Of a stretch of 64,000 bases of DNA, positions 25,195 to 34,530 are shown one piece after another. Position 1 is the first letter of the stretch. Each line of letters opens with the position of its first letter. The DNA comes from Heterohyrax brucei. Lineage: Eukaryota > Chordata > Mammalia > Hyracoidea > Procaviidae. The notes under the pieces were generated by a model that did not search any database, was not told where the DNA came from, and was given only the letters and a program-made list of their open reading frames with translations. Position numbers and translations under genes: made by a program. The stretch lies in contig CM053140.1 of assembly GCA_028571685.1 (NCBI GenBank), positions 220,801,323 through 220,865,322 of the forward strand. Reading direction: 5' to 3'.

Positions 25195-26033
25195 CTTTCA
25201 GTATTTCTTTAGTTTTGCTTTGGTTTTAGCCAAGTCTCTAAGCTTCTGCTTGTCTAAGAATATCTTAATTTCATCATCATATTTGATAGACAATTTTGCA
25301 GGATATATTATTCTTGGTTGGAAATTTTTCTCCTTCAACGTTCTGTATGTGTCATCCCACGATCTTCCTGACAACATGCTTTTGGCCAAGAAGATAGTTG
25401 AAAGCCTACTCAGCATTCCTTCGTACATTAGCTCTGCTTTAAGTCTCATTGCTTTTAAGAGTGTCTCTTTATGCTTCATTTTACTAAGCTTGATTACAAT
25501 GTCTCGGTGACTTTCTTTTGGGTGTCTAGTTTTTGTTGGGTTTGATAAGCATCTTGAACATCTATGCTCTGTTTTTTCATAATGTCAGGGAAGTTTTCTG
25601 TCAGCAACTCTTCAACAATTCTTTCTGTATTTTCTGTTACCCCTCCCTGTTTAGGAACTTCCATTATCCATGTATTATTCCCCTTAATAAAGTCCCACAT
25701 ACCCCTTAATGCTTCTTCATTTTTCTTGCTGGTATCAGTTGCTTCATCTTCAAGTTCACTAATTCTGTGTTCCAATTCTTCCAACCTGCCTTTTCACTTT
25801 GCAGAGTTGTCTAATTCTGTAATTTTACTATTGATCTGCTGGATTTCAGATCATTGATATTCTAGCTGTTCGTAAATCTAACCTAATTTTTCATTTTGTT
25901 GCCCCACACTTTGCTAAGCATTTAGAAGGGCTCTATGCATAATTCTTTTGTATTCCACCTCTGATAATTTCAGAAAGGCTTCTTCATCTGCAAAGTTGTT
26001 TTAATCTTTATTTTGGAAGTTTTCCAGAGCCAT
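25195..26033 (-). pseudogene. L1 ORF1 remnant
   Basis: Translation starts MALENFQNKD at 26033 and meets a stop at once. It continues with a coiled-coil segment (MEELEHRISELEDEATDTSK) and then GMWDFIKGNNTWIMEVPKQG and ENFPDIMKKQ of the RRM domain. The C-terminal domain follows with LKEKNFQPRIIYPAKLS and DEIKIFLDKQKLRDLAKTK. It is the RNA-binding chaperone of L1, broken by several stops and at least one frame change. Confidence 0.9.
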
Positions 26034-27049
26034 GGTAGTCTACTTCTTTAAACGGTTAGATATTGATTATTGCCTTTGTGCCATCCAGAAGCTACTCAGT
26101 TTCTCTGGTGTTGCACCAATGGGAGCTGTGGCGTAGGTCTTAAGAGCAGATTTTCTGCAGAGACAAACACTGACCAACCGTAGCTGATAGCCATTGGGCC
26201 CTCAGGGGTAGCAGCTCCTGCCTCCTCACTGACAGAGATGGCACCTCATCAGCAGTCAGCACATGCTATGACATGGTTTAAAACAGGGAGGCATTAGGGC
26301 CCTACCACACTCTACCCCAGCCACCACTACTTTCTCTAGGTACAGTTGTGTTAAGAGCAGCTATTCTGCTGGGAGCAGCACCAACCAGACAGGTAATGTT
26401 GCTTAGTGTGAAAATTCGTCTCAGCTGAACCCTCAGGTAAGGCTGACTCCACCTTTCAGGTGACCAATGTGGCATCCTGAGCTGCCTTTATCACAGTGTG
26501 CGTTTGCAGATTCTATGGTGCAGCTCAGAGAAGAGAAGAGGGAGAGGCACTGGCACCCTCAGCCACTTGCCACTGCTGGAAACTTTGTACGTGCATTTTG
26601 CAAGCACCATCTCTCTGCTGCAGGATACATTTATTCACTTAGGCACTGCAGATCAGCAAAGAAGCCCAGCCATGCCGTATTCACAAGCTTGGCAGACCCA
26701 GCCCCAGCCTTCCTGATAACAAAGAAGGCATCCATACCTACAATCCTCTCAGGCATTGCCCTAGTAGTAGCAGTACTTGCTGTGCCACTGTCTTGACACC
26801 AACAAGGTATTTTCCCACTTCCTGTTGTGCAGTCCAATCTCACGACCCTACATCTGATCTTGGAGCTCCCAGAATGTCCACACTGCTCCTTTTAATTACT
26901 GCTGTAGGTCTTAGTTCTCCGAGGGAATTGAGGAGACGTTTCAAGTCTGCCATCTTGCCCCACCCCTCATATATATATTCTTTTATATTCTCCAAATAAA
27001 ATTTTAATTCACTGCTGTCAGTGACCTATCCATATATTTCATACGTATG

Positions 27050-27375
27050 TTTCATACATACACATGAAACTAATTATTTGTCCAGCAGTTCCAGACTCAA
27101 CAAAGAAAGAGAAAGGAAATAAAATGGAAGGAGGAGTAGTGGGGCAGGAGACGGAGACTACAGTGTCAAGCTCAGGATCTATCAAGAGAGAATTCCACAG
27201 TTAAGAAAAAGCTGGAGTTCAGGACAGGAAGTGGTGGGGTGAAGAGTTATGCTGGAAAGAGGTATGTAGAGAGAGAAAGAAACGGGAAACATAATCATAC
27301 TGACAAGGTTCCTGGCATGGACACTGTTCTTTGCTGAAAAATCAAGACACAAAAATTTATCTGAGAAGAAACACC
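27050..27375. other. Unique intronic sequence
   Basis: Purine-rich sequence (ggaaggaggagtagtggggcaggag) with no recognised repeat or coding signal. Confidence 0.4.
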
Positions 27376-27379
27376 ATGT

Positions 27380-27630
27380 TGTCTAGCAGTAACAGTGTAT
27401 GCCTGAAGAGCAAGGACTGAAGCCAGACAAACCTGGATTCAAATTTAAGCTCTGCCACATATCTGCTGAATAACCTCGGGCATATCACTTTACCACTCTG
27501 AGCTTCAATCTTCTTTTAAGTAAAAGGAGGATAAAGACAGTTCACTTTTCTACCTCTAGGTTGTTTTAAAGGTGAAAATCTAATCATATAAACAAAATGT
27601 GCTGGAAACTCTAGGGTACTACACAAATGT
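27380..27630 (+). repeat. MIR SINE
   Basis: Near full length: gaagccagacaaacctggattcaaatttaagctctgccacat, then cctcgggcatatcactttaccactctgagcttcaatctt and gtaaaaggaggataaagac. Among the best preserved MIRs in the window. Confidence 0.85.
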
Positions 27631-27818
27631 CAAGCTTTTTTAGGTGACCGGTTATTTATGAAAAACTTGACTGCCCAGGTAGTCTCTCAAAACATCAAGG
27701 AAGGATAAACACAGAGGCAGAATGGATTTGGACCTTGTTGCTCCAAAAGAATTAGAATTCTGTGGACAAAATCAAACACCATCAAGGCATGCCAACATTT
27801 TGAGAGCTAAGTCATCAC

Positions 27819-27972
27819 TACCCTGGCAGTGTAGCGGTTAAGAGCAATGGCTGCTAACCAAATGGGTGGCAGTTCAAATTCACAAGACACTTCCTTAGAA
27901 ACCACACTGGGCAGTTTTACTCTGTCCTATAGGTTCGCTATGAGTCAGAATCAACGGGACAACAACAGGTAG
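27819..27972 (+). repeat. AfroSINE
   Basis: Starts taccctggcagtgtagcggttaagagcaatggctgctaacc and ends ttttactctgtcctataggttcgctatgagtcagaatcaacggg. Complete short-body form. Confidence 0.93.
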
Positions 27973-28012
27973 TATCTGTTCAGAAATCATAAAGGTGAAA
28001 CTAAGCAGACAT

Positions 28013-28190
28013 GGAGCCCAGGTATCACAGCAGTTAAGAGCTCAGCCTACCAACCAAAAGGTCAGCAGTTCAAATGACCAAGCTCCACTCTGTAAATCCT
28101 ACAGAGCTGTTCTACTATGTCCTATAGGGTCACCATCAGTTGGAATCCACTTGACAGCCAAGGTTTCGGGTTTTTTTGTTTGTTTGCTTA
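28013..28190 (+). repeat. AfroSINE
   Basis: It begins ggagcccaggtatcacagcagttaagagctc and carries aaaaggtcagcagttcaaatg and tcctatagggtcaccatcagttggaatccacttgacagcc, then a ttttttgtttgtttg tail. Lies only about 40 bp after the previous copy in the same orientation. Confidence 0.93.
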
Positions 28191-28620
28191 AGCAGACTTT
28201 TGAGTACGTCACTGACCTTCTCTGGACCTGAGTTTGTTCATCAGAAAACTCTGGGAATTAAAGGAGCTCACCTCCAACAAATGTCTCTTCTAATTCTAAA
28301 AGTGAGTGGTAGGAGCCCAAGCAGGCTACAGGAGAGGGATACACGGAAAAAGGTGTAAGACAACGGAAGGTCATTGCCTAGTCCTTCCACAGTATGTTTC
28401 TGTATCCACCTGTATGAGCCTGCAGTTCTGGTCCCGACCACCCTCTAAGAAGAGGAAGAAAATAGGAAGAAGAAAGAGACAAGAATTCTTATCCTACCAG
28501 CCAGGCTAAAAGAAAAGAGAAATCTAGCAATTGAGGAGTCTACAGAAATAGACGGCAGCAATACAGATAAGTTTCTTACAAGCTTAACACATCTTAAGCC
28601 ACAAATTCTGCAAACCAAAA

Positions 28621-28784
28621 AAAGCAAACCCACTGCCAGAGTCAATTTCTGACTCATAGCAACCCTATAACACAGCAGAACAGAACTGCGCCATAGAGTT
28701 CCCAAGAGTCGCCTGGTGGATTCAAACAGCTGACCTTTTTGTTAGCAGCCATAGCACTTAACCATGACACGATAAGGGCTTCCA
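28621..28784 (-). repeat. AfroSINE
   Basis: The plus strand reads aaagcaaacccactgccagagtcaatttctgactcatagcaaccctataac, then cgcctggtggattcaaacagctgacctttttgttagcagcc and gggcttcc. Confidence 0.93.
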
Positions 28785-29249
28785 AAACTCTCAGAGGTAT
28801 AAAAATTACCAACAGGACCCTCAAACAAAAATTCATTCTTACAGTCCTGAGATTTTGAAGAAACTTAAGAAATTTATGGAGGAAAACTGCACACCAAGCA
28901 TGGTTTCAAGGTAACAACTTTAAATCATCACATGTGGGGTTATCACATAGGTGTACTGGCACTCCTAAGTCCATATAAACATTGGGAAATTCTTACTCTT
29001 TGGCGAACAATTGACAATGTGATAAGATCAACTCCATTATGATGTCATTACTCCAACAAAGCTAGATCGTCCCACCTCTTTACAGAGTTACATTTTCAAC
29101 TGTCATCTTTGCTTTGACGTTATCATTCCCATTTCATCTAATCAGATGAGATAGCCACCCTCCCCGTGAGACAACCACTAATTCTGTTCTTTCCACAGAG
29201 AACAGGGAAAGGGGAGATGCTTCCTACAAGGGTTCTTAAGGGCCATATT
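28785..29249. other. Unique intronic sequence
   Basis: AT-rich intron without a recognised repeat or coding signal. Confidence 0.4.
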
Positions 29250-29452
29250 GCTGTTGTTGGGTGCCATCTAGTCAATTTAGACTCAAAGACACTCCATGTG
29301 ACACCGTAAAATGCCTCATACGGTTTTCTGGATTGTCTTCTTTACTGGAGTTGATTGCTAGATCTTTTATCCCTCAGAATTGCTGGGTGGATTCGAACTG
29401 CCAATCTTTCAGTTAGAAGCGGGGTGCTTTACCCCTCTGACCAAAGCTTTCC
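29250..29452 (-). repeat. AfroSINE, long-body variant
   Basis: It starts ttgctgttgttgggtgccatctagtcaatttagactc and includes ttttctggattgtcttctttactggagttgattgctagatc. It ends gggtggattcgaactgccaatctttcagttagaagc. The gttgttgggtgcc start matches the 3' end of the local RTE as well as this SINE. Confidence 0.88.
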
Positions 29453-29459
29453 AAAGTCC

Positions 29460-29660
29460 ATACACTGTTGCAGTCAAGTCAACTGCAACTCATAATGACC
29501 CTACAGGAGACAGGAGAACTAAACCATACTATTTCCTAGGCTGTATTCTTTACAGAAGGAGACTGTGAAACTTCTTTCACAGAGCAGAGCAATTGGTGGG
29601 GTCAAACCGCTGACTTTTCAGTTAGCAGCCAAGCATTTAACTGCTGCACCACCAGCATTA
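29460..29660 (-). repeat. AfroSINE, long-body variant
   Basis: It reads tgttgcagtcaagtcaactgcaactcataatgaccctac, then ttcctaggctgtattctttacagaag, gtcaaaccgctgacttttcagttagcagccaag and caccaccagc. It abuts the previous copy in the same orientation. Confidence 0.9.
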
Positions 29661-29939
29661 TCTTCTAAGAGCCATACAAAACCCACATAAGTTTATCTTA
29701 TCTTAAAGAAGTGAGGTAACTGATACTCATCAAAAAGAGACAAACAAAACTTCAAGCTATGTTTTCAAACTTTAACTGAATACCCTTTCCTCAAAAGAGA
29801 TCTTGTACCATCAAACATTTATAGAGACATAAGAAAGACTGGTTCTGAGTATGCATTCACTAACTCTAGGCTTTCAAACAACGCAAATGAAGAGGAGGAA
29901 GCGTTCAACACAAACAAGGTAACTAAGTCAGAGGAAGAG

Positions 29940-30045
29940 GCCCAGCCTAGCATCCAGCTGAACCACTTATTTGCTGTGTGGCCAGTCAAGATACTCAACT
30001 TCTCAGAAACCTAAGTTCTTCCTCGATAAACCTTATTTTAGAGAA
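29940..30045 (+). repeat. MIR fragment
   Basis: The string gaaccacttatttgctgtgtggccagtcaagatactcaacttctcagaaacctaagttcttcctcgat follows the MIR central core. Confidence 0.65.
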
Positions 30046-30129
30046 ATTGAGCAACACAGAGAAAAAAAAAGCTGAAGGACAGCATGGATGCAAAGTGATA
30101 GTGGAATAACAGTGGCAGAAATAATATCT

Positions 30130-30255
30130 TGATTCTCAAAACACTCTGGTATCATTGCTATTATCCCTACTTTATCTGTAAGTATACTAGAGCTGAAAAG
30201 TTAAATGCTGCACCTAAGATCAGCACAAATGAAAACAGAAGCTTCAGCTCCATAA
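30130..30255 (-). repeat. MIR fragment
   Basis: Reversed MIR order: attgctattatccctactttatctgtaagtatactagagc, then gttaaatgctgcacctaagatcagcaca. Confidence 0.5.
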
Positions 30256-30440
30256 GTATGTAGTCCTTCCACTAAAATCGATTTTCCCCTCTGTCACAGT
30301 TGGGTTTGTAAAAACGATTCTTATATTCAGTAATTTAGTAAAGCAAATAATACAGGGTGAAATAATTTTTTAATATTTTTATAAATGAGCACATATTCCA
30401 AAAAACAAAACATGTATCTGACTTTCCCCTGACACGTGCT

Positions 30441-30908
30441 CTTTATGTTTGCCGTTGTTCTTAGGTGCCAGCGAGACGGTTCCGACTCACAGCAACCCCT
30501 CTGCACAACAGAAGAGTCACTGCCCAGTCTTCCACCATGTCCACAATTGTTTTTACGCATAAGCCCATTGTTGGGGCCACTGGGTCAAATCCTTCTCGTC
30601 AAGGGTCTTCCTGTTTTTTGCTGACCCTCCAGTCTACCAAGCATGATGTCCTTCTCCAGGGACTGATCCTTCCTGACAACACGTCCAAAGTATGTAAGAT
30701 GCTGTCCCATCTTTGTTTCCAAGGAGTACTCTGGTTGTTCTTCGTCCAGAACAGATCTGTTTGTTCTTTTCGGTCCATGGCACATTCAGCATTCATCTTC
30801 AACATCACAATTCAAAGGCATCAATCCTTCTTCTGTCCTCTTTGGCCATTGGTCAGCTTTTGTATGCATACAATATGATTGAAAATACCATGGCTTGGGT
30901 CAGGCACG
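30441..30908 (-). mobile_element. RTE-type LINE 3' fragment
   Basis: On the minus strand broken frames give peptides typical of the RTE/BovB ORF2 C-terminus: MLKMNAECAMDRKEQTDLFW, and in another frame MGQHLTYFGRVVRKDQSLEK then DIMLGRLEG. The extreme 3' end, read on the plus strand as gttgttcttaggtgccagcgagacggttccgactc, is shared with AfroSINE 3' bodies. That is consistent with RTE having supplied the AfroSINE tail. 5'-truncated and frameshifted. Confidence 0.85.
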
Positions 30909-30911
30909 CTT

Positions 30912-31353
30912 TAGCAGGTAAAAGAATGTTCTGCCCTGCAGGGCTCTGGACTGATTGTGTTGATTGTACATCTTAGCTAGTAGGCAACTGTTCTGCCCTC
31001 CAGAGTTTCAGGCTGATTGCATTGATTGGCTCTCTTAGCTGGTAAGAGGCTGCCCTGCCCTGCAGAGCTATGGGCTGACAACATGGATTGGGTATCTTAG
31101 CTGGTTGGAGATTGTTCTGCCCTGCAGAGTTCTGGGCTGACTGCCTGAATTGGGTTTCTTAGCTGGTAGGAGACTGTTCTGCCCTCCAGATTGTGGGCTG
31201 ACTGCATTGATTGGGTCTCTTAGCTGATAGGAGACTCTTCTGCCTTGAAGAGTTCTAGACTGATTGCATTGATTGGGTCCTTAGCTGATAGGAGACTCTT
31301 CTGCCTTGAAGAGTTCTAGACTGATTGCATTGATTGGGTCCTTAGCTGACAGA
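30912..31353. repeat. Minisatellite, 61-62 bp unit, about 7 copies
   Basis: Unit starts (tagcwgg/tagctga) occur at 30912, 30974, 31036, 31098, 31160, 31221, 31282 and 31343, giving periods of 62, 62, 62, 62, 61, 61 and 61. Each unit contains a ttctgccctgcagag-type segment and gactgcattgattgggtct. The last two full units are essentially identical, so the array has duplicated recently at its right end while the left units are older. Confidence 0.95.
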
Positions 31354-31374
31354 AGGAGCAAAGACAGAGTGAGC

Positions 31375-31600
31375 ATCCTACTTGTCTGTCAGTGGAGGCT
31401 GGCTTATTGCTGTGATGCTGGAAGCTACCACTGATATGTAGGTACCAGTTGGGTCACCCATTGTATACAGGTTTCAGCTGAGCTTCCAGACTGAGACAGA
31501 CTACGAAGAAGGACCCAGTGGTCTACTTCTGAAAAGAATTTGCCAGGGAACACCTTACGAATGTTTTCTTTATAACTGACTCTAATAGTGAAACTAAGCT
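31375..31600 (+). repeat. Moderately repetitive sequence, possibly an RTE 5' region
   Basis: The stretch with gtcagtggaggctggcttattgctgtgatgctgg, ggtttcagctgagcttccagactgagac and gacccagtggtctacttctgaaaagaattt looks like a known afrotherian repeat 5' region. I recall it from RTE-type elements but cannot verify this. It directly follows the minisatellite. Confidence 0.4.
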
Positions 31601-32079
31601 GAAACATCTGACTTGTTTTACTAGAGAATTCTACTTTCCATTTTTCTAACCTGTACTCAGGATTACAATGGACTCCACCAAAGCCCTAAAACTTATAACC
31701 TTCAGAGCTATTTTGTCAGCCGTATTTCCCTAGAATGTGTTTTTCTGGCTAGCCCAGGCTGGATGTCTCTTGTTCTCCTTTTTGTCTTACGAGCCCACTG
31801 CAAGAACAGGGTCTAATTCTGTGTTCTTTAGAGCACCTTTCATACTGTTGCTGATTACCATTAAATAATACTGACGTTCAGAATAACAACTGCCAACAAT
31901 CATAACCATAACCTCCATCACCACCAATGAAATTTTCCAATGGCAGTTTCTTAAAGCTAGTGAAGATACAACGATCTTAGCAGTTTGGAGATCACCTGCT
32001 AAAAGCACGGCAGATCTAGGTGATGCCGATGAGCAATGAATCACATATACCATATCACAATGGAAGATTAATAAAGGTT

Positions 32080-32100
32080 TCTCTTTTTTTTTTTTTTTTT
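32080..32100. repeat. Poly-T tract
   Basis: A T run of about 18 followed by aaacaaaaaag; a possible retroposon end on the minus strand with no recognised body. Confidence 0.5.
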
Positions 32101-32577
32101 AAACAAAAAAGAAGGCTCCCACAGTAATCATCCAGTCAGGTAACTGACCTTGTTCTCCACTAAGGCTGCACAGTCTCAGCTTCAAGAGGTATCACTCATG
32201 TCATCCTCAACTGCTTTACAGCCACCTTGCCACCTGGGAGCCATTGCTGAAAATCGCTCCAATGGCACTGCCCTCTTGGTGCACTAAAACAATTTGCCCA
32301 GAACTCTGCTCATGGTTTCCAGAGAATCATGCCCAGAGCCACTGGAGAATACAAAGGAAGCTCTGTGCAGCAATTACTCCATTCTGCTGAAGGGAAGGCT
32401 GCAAGGCAGAAATTTCATGGATTTGCACTTCCCATACACAGAGCAACATACACTTAGGAAGCAAAAAGATCAGTCTGCTACTAGAAAAACTATTGTGTAT
32501 AACTCTGGTGACAGAGACAGCAGTATCTCAGAGCCTGCTTACAAAGGGAACTTTCTCCAAGCACAAACTATAGAGCA

Positions 32578-32606
32578 CAGAAAAAAAAAGAAAAAAAAAA
32601 AAAAAC
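32578..32606. repeat. A-rich tract next to SINE
   Basis: Two A runs (about 9 and 14) separated by one G sit at the 3' side of the minus-strand AfroSINE that follows on the plus strand. Confidence 0.6.
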
Positions 32607-32752
32607 ATTGTCATTGAGTTGATTCTGACCCACAGTAGCCCTATAAAACAGAACAGAACTGCCCACAGTGTCTCCAAGGAGCATCTGGCAGATGTGAATT
32701 GCCAACCTTTCGGTTAGCAGCCATAGCCCTTAGCCACTATGCAAGCAGGGTT
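32607..32752 (-). repeat. AfroSINE
   Basis: It reads cattgtcattgagttgattctgacccacagtagccctataaaac, then gatgtgaattgccaacctttcggttagcagcc and ccactatgcaagcaggg. Confidence 0.92.
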
Positions 32753-33114
32753 TTCACAGAGCAAGAAAGGGATGATACAAAATTCAAAACAAAAACCAGG
32801 TTCTTTAGCTTTCTGTTAACAACAGCTGTGTAAAGACAGTATAGTAAAAAGTGCTTTGGGGGAGATGTGTTTCATTCTTGCCACTAACCACACATCCTAG
32901 TTTGGGGTATCAGCGTCCTGATGTGCATGCTCACCAGTAAGGTACTCACTAGCCACCAATAGCTATGTAGCATTTGTAATGTAGCTAATCCAAACCGAAA
33001 TGCACTGAAAGACAGCACAGGCACACAGAAGTAAAATAGCTCATTAATAGTTGTTACATTGTTACACTGACTGTATGCTGAGATAGTATTTTGGATACAC
33101 TTGGCTAGAAATGG

Positions 33115-33151
33115 AGAACTGGTGGCACAGTGGCGGACAGCTACAGCTGCT
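33115..33151 (+). repeat. AfroSINE 5' stub
   Basis: The string gaactggtggcacagtggcggacagctacagctgct matches the AfroSINE head but breaks off before the B box. It directly precedes a minus-strand AfroSINE. Confidence 0.55.
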
Positions 33152-33169
33152 TTTAAAAGGTTTTTTTTT

Positions 33170-33321
33170 AATTGTTGCCACTGAGTTGATTCCAACTCAC
33201 AGCAACCCTGAGGAACACAGAAGAACTGTCCCATAGAAGTTCCAAGGACTGGCTGGTAGATCCGAACTGCTAACCCTTCGGTTAACAGTCTAGCTCTTTA
33301 AACACCTTGCCACCAAGGCTG
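33170..33321 (-). repeat. AfroSINE nested in DNA transposon
   Basis: It reads attgttgccactgagttgattccaactcacagcaaccctgagg, then ccgaactgctaacccttcggttaacagtc and ttgccaccaaggctgc. It interrupts the element described at 32930-33410. Confidence 0.92.
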
Positions 33322-33462
33322 CAAATGCTATGCTATATTTCACTAAAATTGATTTCACCTATTTCTTTTTTCTTTTTTAATTGTGGCTACTAGAATGTCT
33401 TTCTCACTCATCGGTCAGCTCTGGCATCCATATGGAGAAATTTAAATGCCACATCTTGGATC

Positions 33463-33552
33463 AAGTGCACCTTGGTCCTCAAAGGGACATCTTTGCTTTT
33501 TAACATTTTAATGAGTTCTTTTGCAGCAGATCTGCCCAATGCAATACATTCC
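33463..33552 (-). mobile_element. RTE ORF2 fragment
   Basis: The stretch gcaccttggtcctcaaagggacatctttgctttttaac through gttcttttgcagcagatctgcccaatgcaatac belongs to the RTE ORF2 just 5' of where the 30.4-30.9 kb fragment stops. The two pieces may be one element broken by about 2.5 kb of later sequence. Confidence 0.65.
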
Positions 33553-33781
33553 CACTTCTTTAAAGAGCTTTTTTTTATTTTCAGCCCTCAACCTCACCCT
33601 GACGTTATCATCCACCATCTCATCTAACTAGATGAAAACACTACCCCACTCCCATAAAACAAACACAAACTCTGTCTCTTTCACACACACACACAAAAAA
33701 AAAAAAAACCTGAGAAATGGAATATTATTTTATTTCACCTAAGATGTGAAACGCAACAAGTAATTGATCTGAAATTAGCAA

Positions 33782-33942
33782 GGTTACCCTGGTGGTGCAG
33801 TGGCTAAATGCTATGTCTGCTAACCAAAAGGTCTGCAGTTCAAACTCACCACACACTCCTTGGAAACTCCACAGAGCAGTTCTACTCTGCCCTATAGGAT
33901 CACTATGAATCCACTCAATGGCACTGGCTTTGGTTTGGTTAT
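33782..33942 (+). repeat. AfroSINE
   Basis: It reads ttaccctggtggtgcagtggctaaatgctatg, ggtctgcagttcaaactcacc, cttctactctgccctataggatcactatg, and ends ctttggtttggtta. Part of the 3' body is deleted. Confidence 0.93.
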
Positions 33943-34349
33943 ATACAAGTTAAGTCAATGCAATTATCACATGATGCTGTTATTACCCAGGAAGTCATAC
34001 AAAGAAACAGCAATGTGGAATTACAGGCATATAGAAAGGGTAATGGGAAAAGTGTAGTTTCTCCCAAAGGAAGAAACTATCAACCTAACCTTGAGGTCAT
34101 CGCACTTACAGGCACAGAAGAACCACGTGGGAATCAACAGCTGAACTCTCAGGAGCAAAGACTCAGAACAGTTGGGCTGAGTCAGGGTAGAAAGCAAGAT
34201 AATCAACTGAATGCATTCTTTGGGTGTAGAAAGCACCCTGGTCTCCAAAGCACCAAGCACTTAACAGGAACTCATGAAGGTATGTTTTTAACCTCATAAA
34301 AGCTAGAAAGGAGAGAAGAAAATCAGTAATACTTTGGGTGACACTGTGG

Positions 34350-34530
34350 CTATTGCTTCATTATTTTGTAGACCTCCCAACATTTTCAAGTAGGTGAAAT
34401 TCACACATTTTTACAGGTAGGGTGGGGGTGGGGGGAGGGAATGTTCTGAGAAATTAAGGAACTTGCCCTGGGCCATGCAGATGGTGACTAGTGAAGCTAG
34501 AATTCTAACTCAAGTCTCCCTGCCTGATTA
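34350..34530 (-). repeat. MIR SINE
   Basis: Reversed MIR: acatttttacaggtaggg, then gaaattaaggaacttgccctgggccatgcagatggtgactagtgaagctagaattctaactc. A G-rich ggtgggggtggggggagg expansion sits inside. Confidence 0.7.

Larger units (their letters stand above)
19686..26970 (-). mobile_element. Near full-length L1 (decayed), sense to PBX1
   Basis: Read on the minus strand this runs from a 5' end with gggcaagatggcagacttga (about 26970) through a 5' UTR, ORF1 and ORF2 to a 3' UTR ending with a short poly-A near 19686. ORF1 and ORF2 carry many stops and frameshifts, so it is dead. After removing the nested insertion at 24735-25051 it is about 7.0 kb. AT-rich flanks (atatatatttcttata near 19670 and atatatattctttta near 26972) may be eroded target-site duplications. 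Confidence 0.9.
32930..33410. mobile_element. hAT-like DNA transposon relic split by AfroSINE
   Basis: The left part, cactagccaccaatagctatgtagcatttgtaatgtagctaatcc, and the right part, aaaattgatttcacctatttctttttt then ttaattgtggctactagaatg, are the two halves of the family also seen at 48.47 kb. An AfroSINE lies between them. I do not assign a Repbase name; hAT affiliation is from memory of the ctgtccaa-type terminus. Confidence 0.5.
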
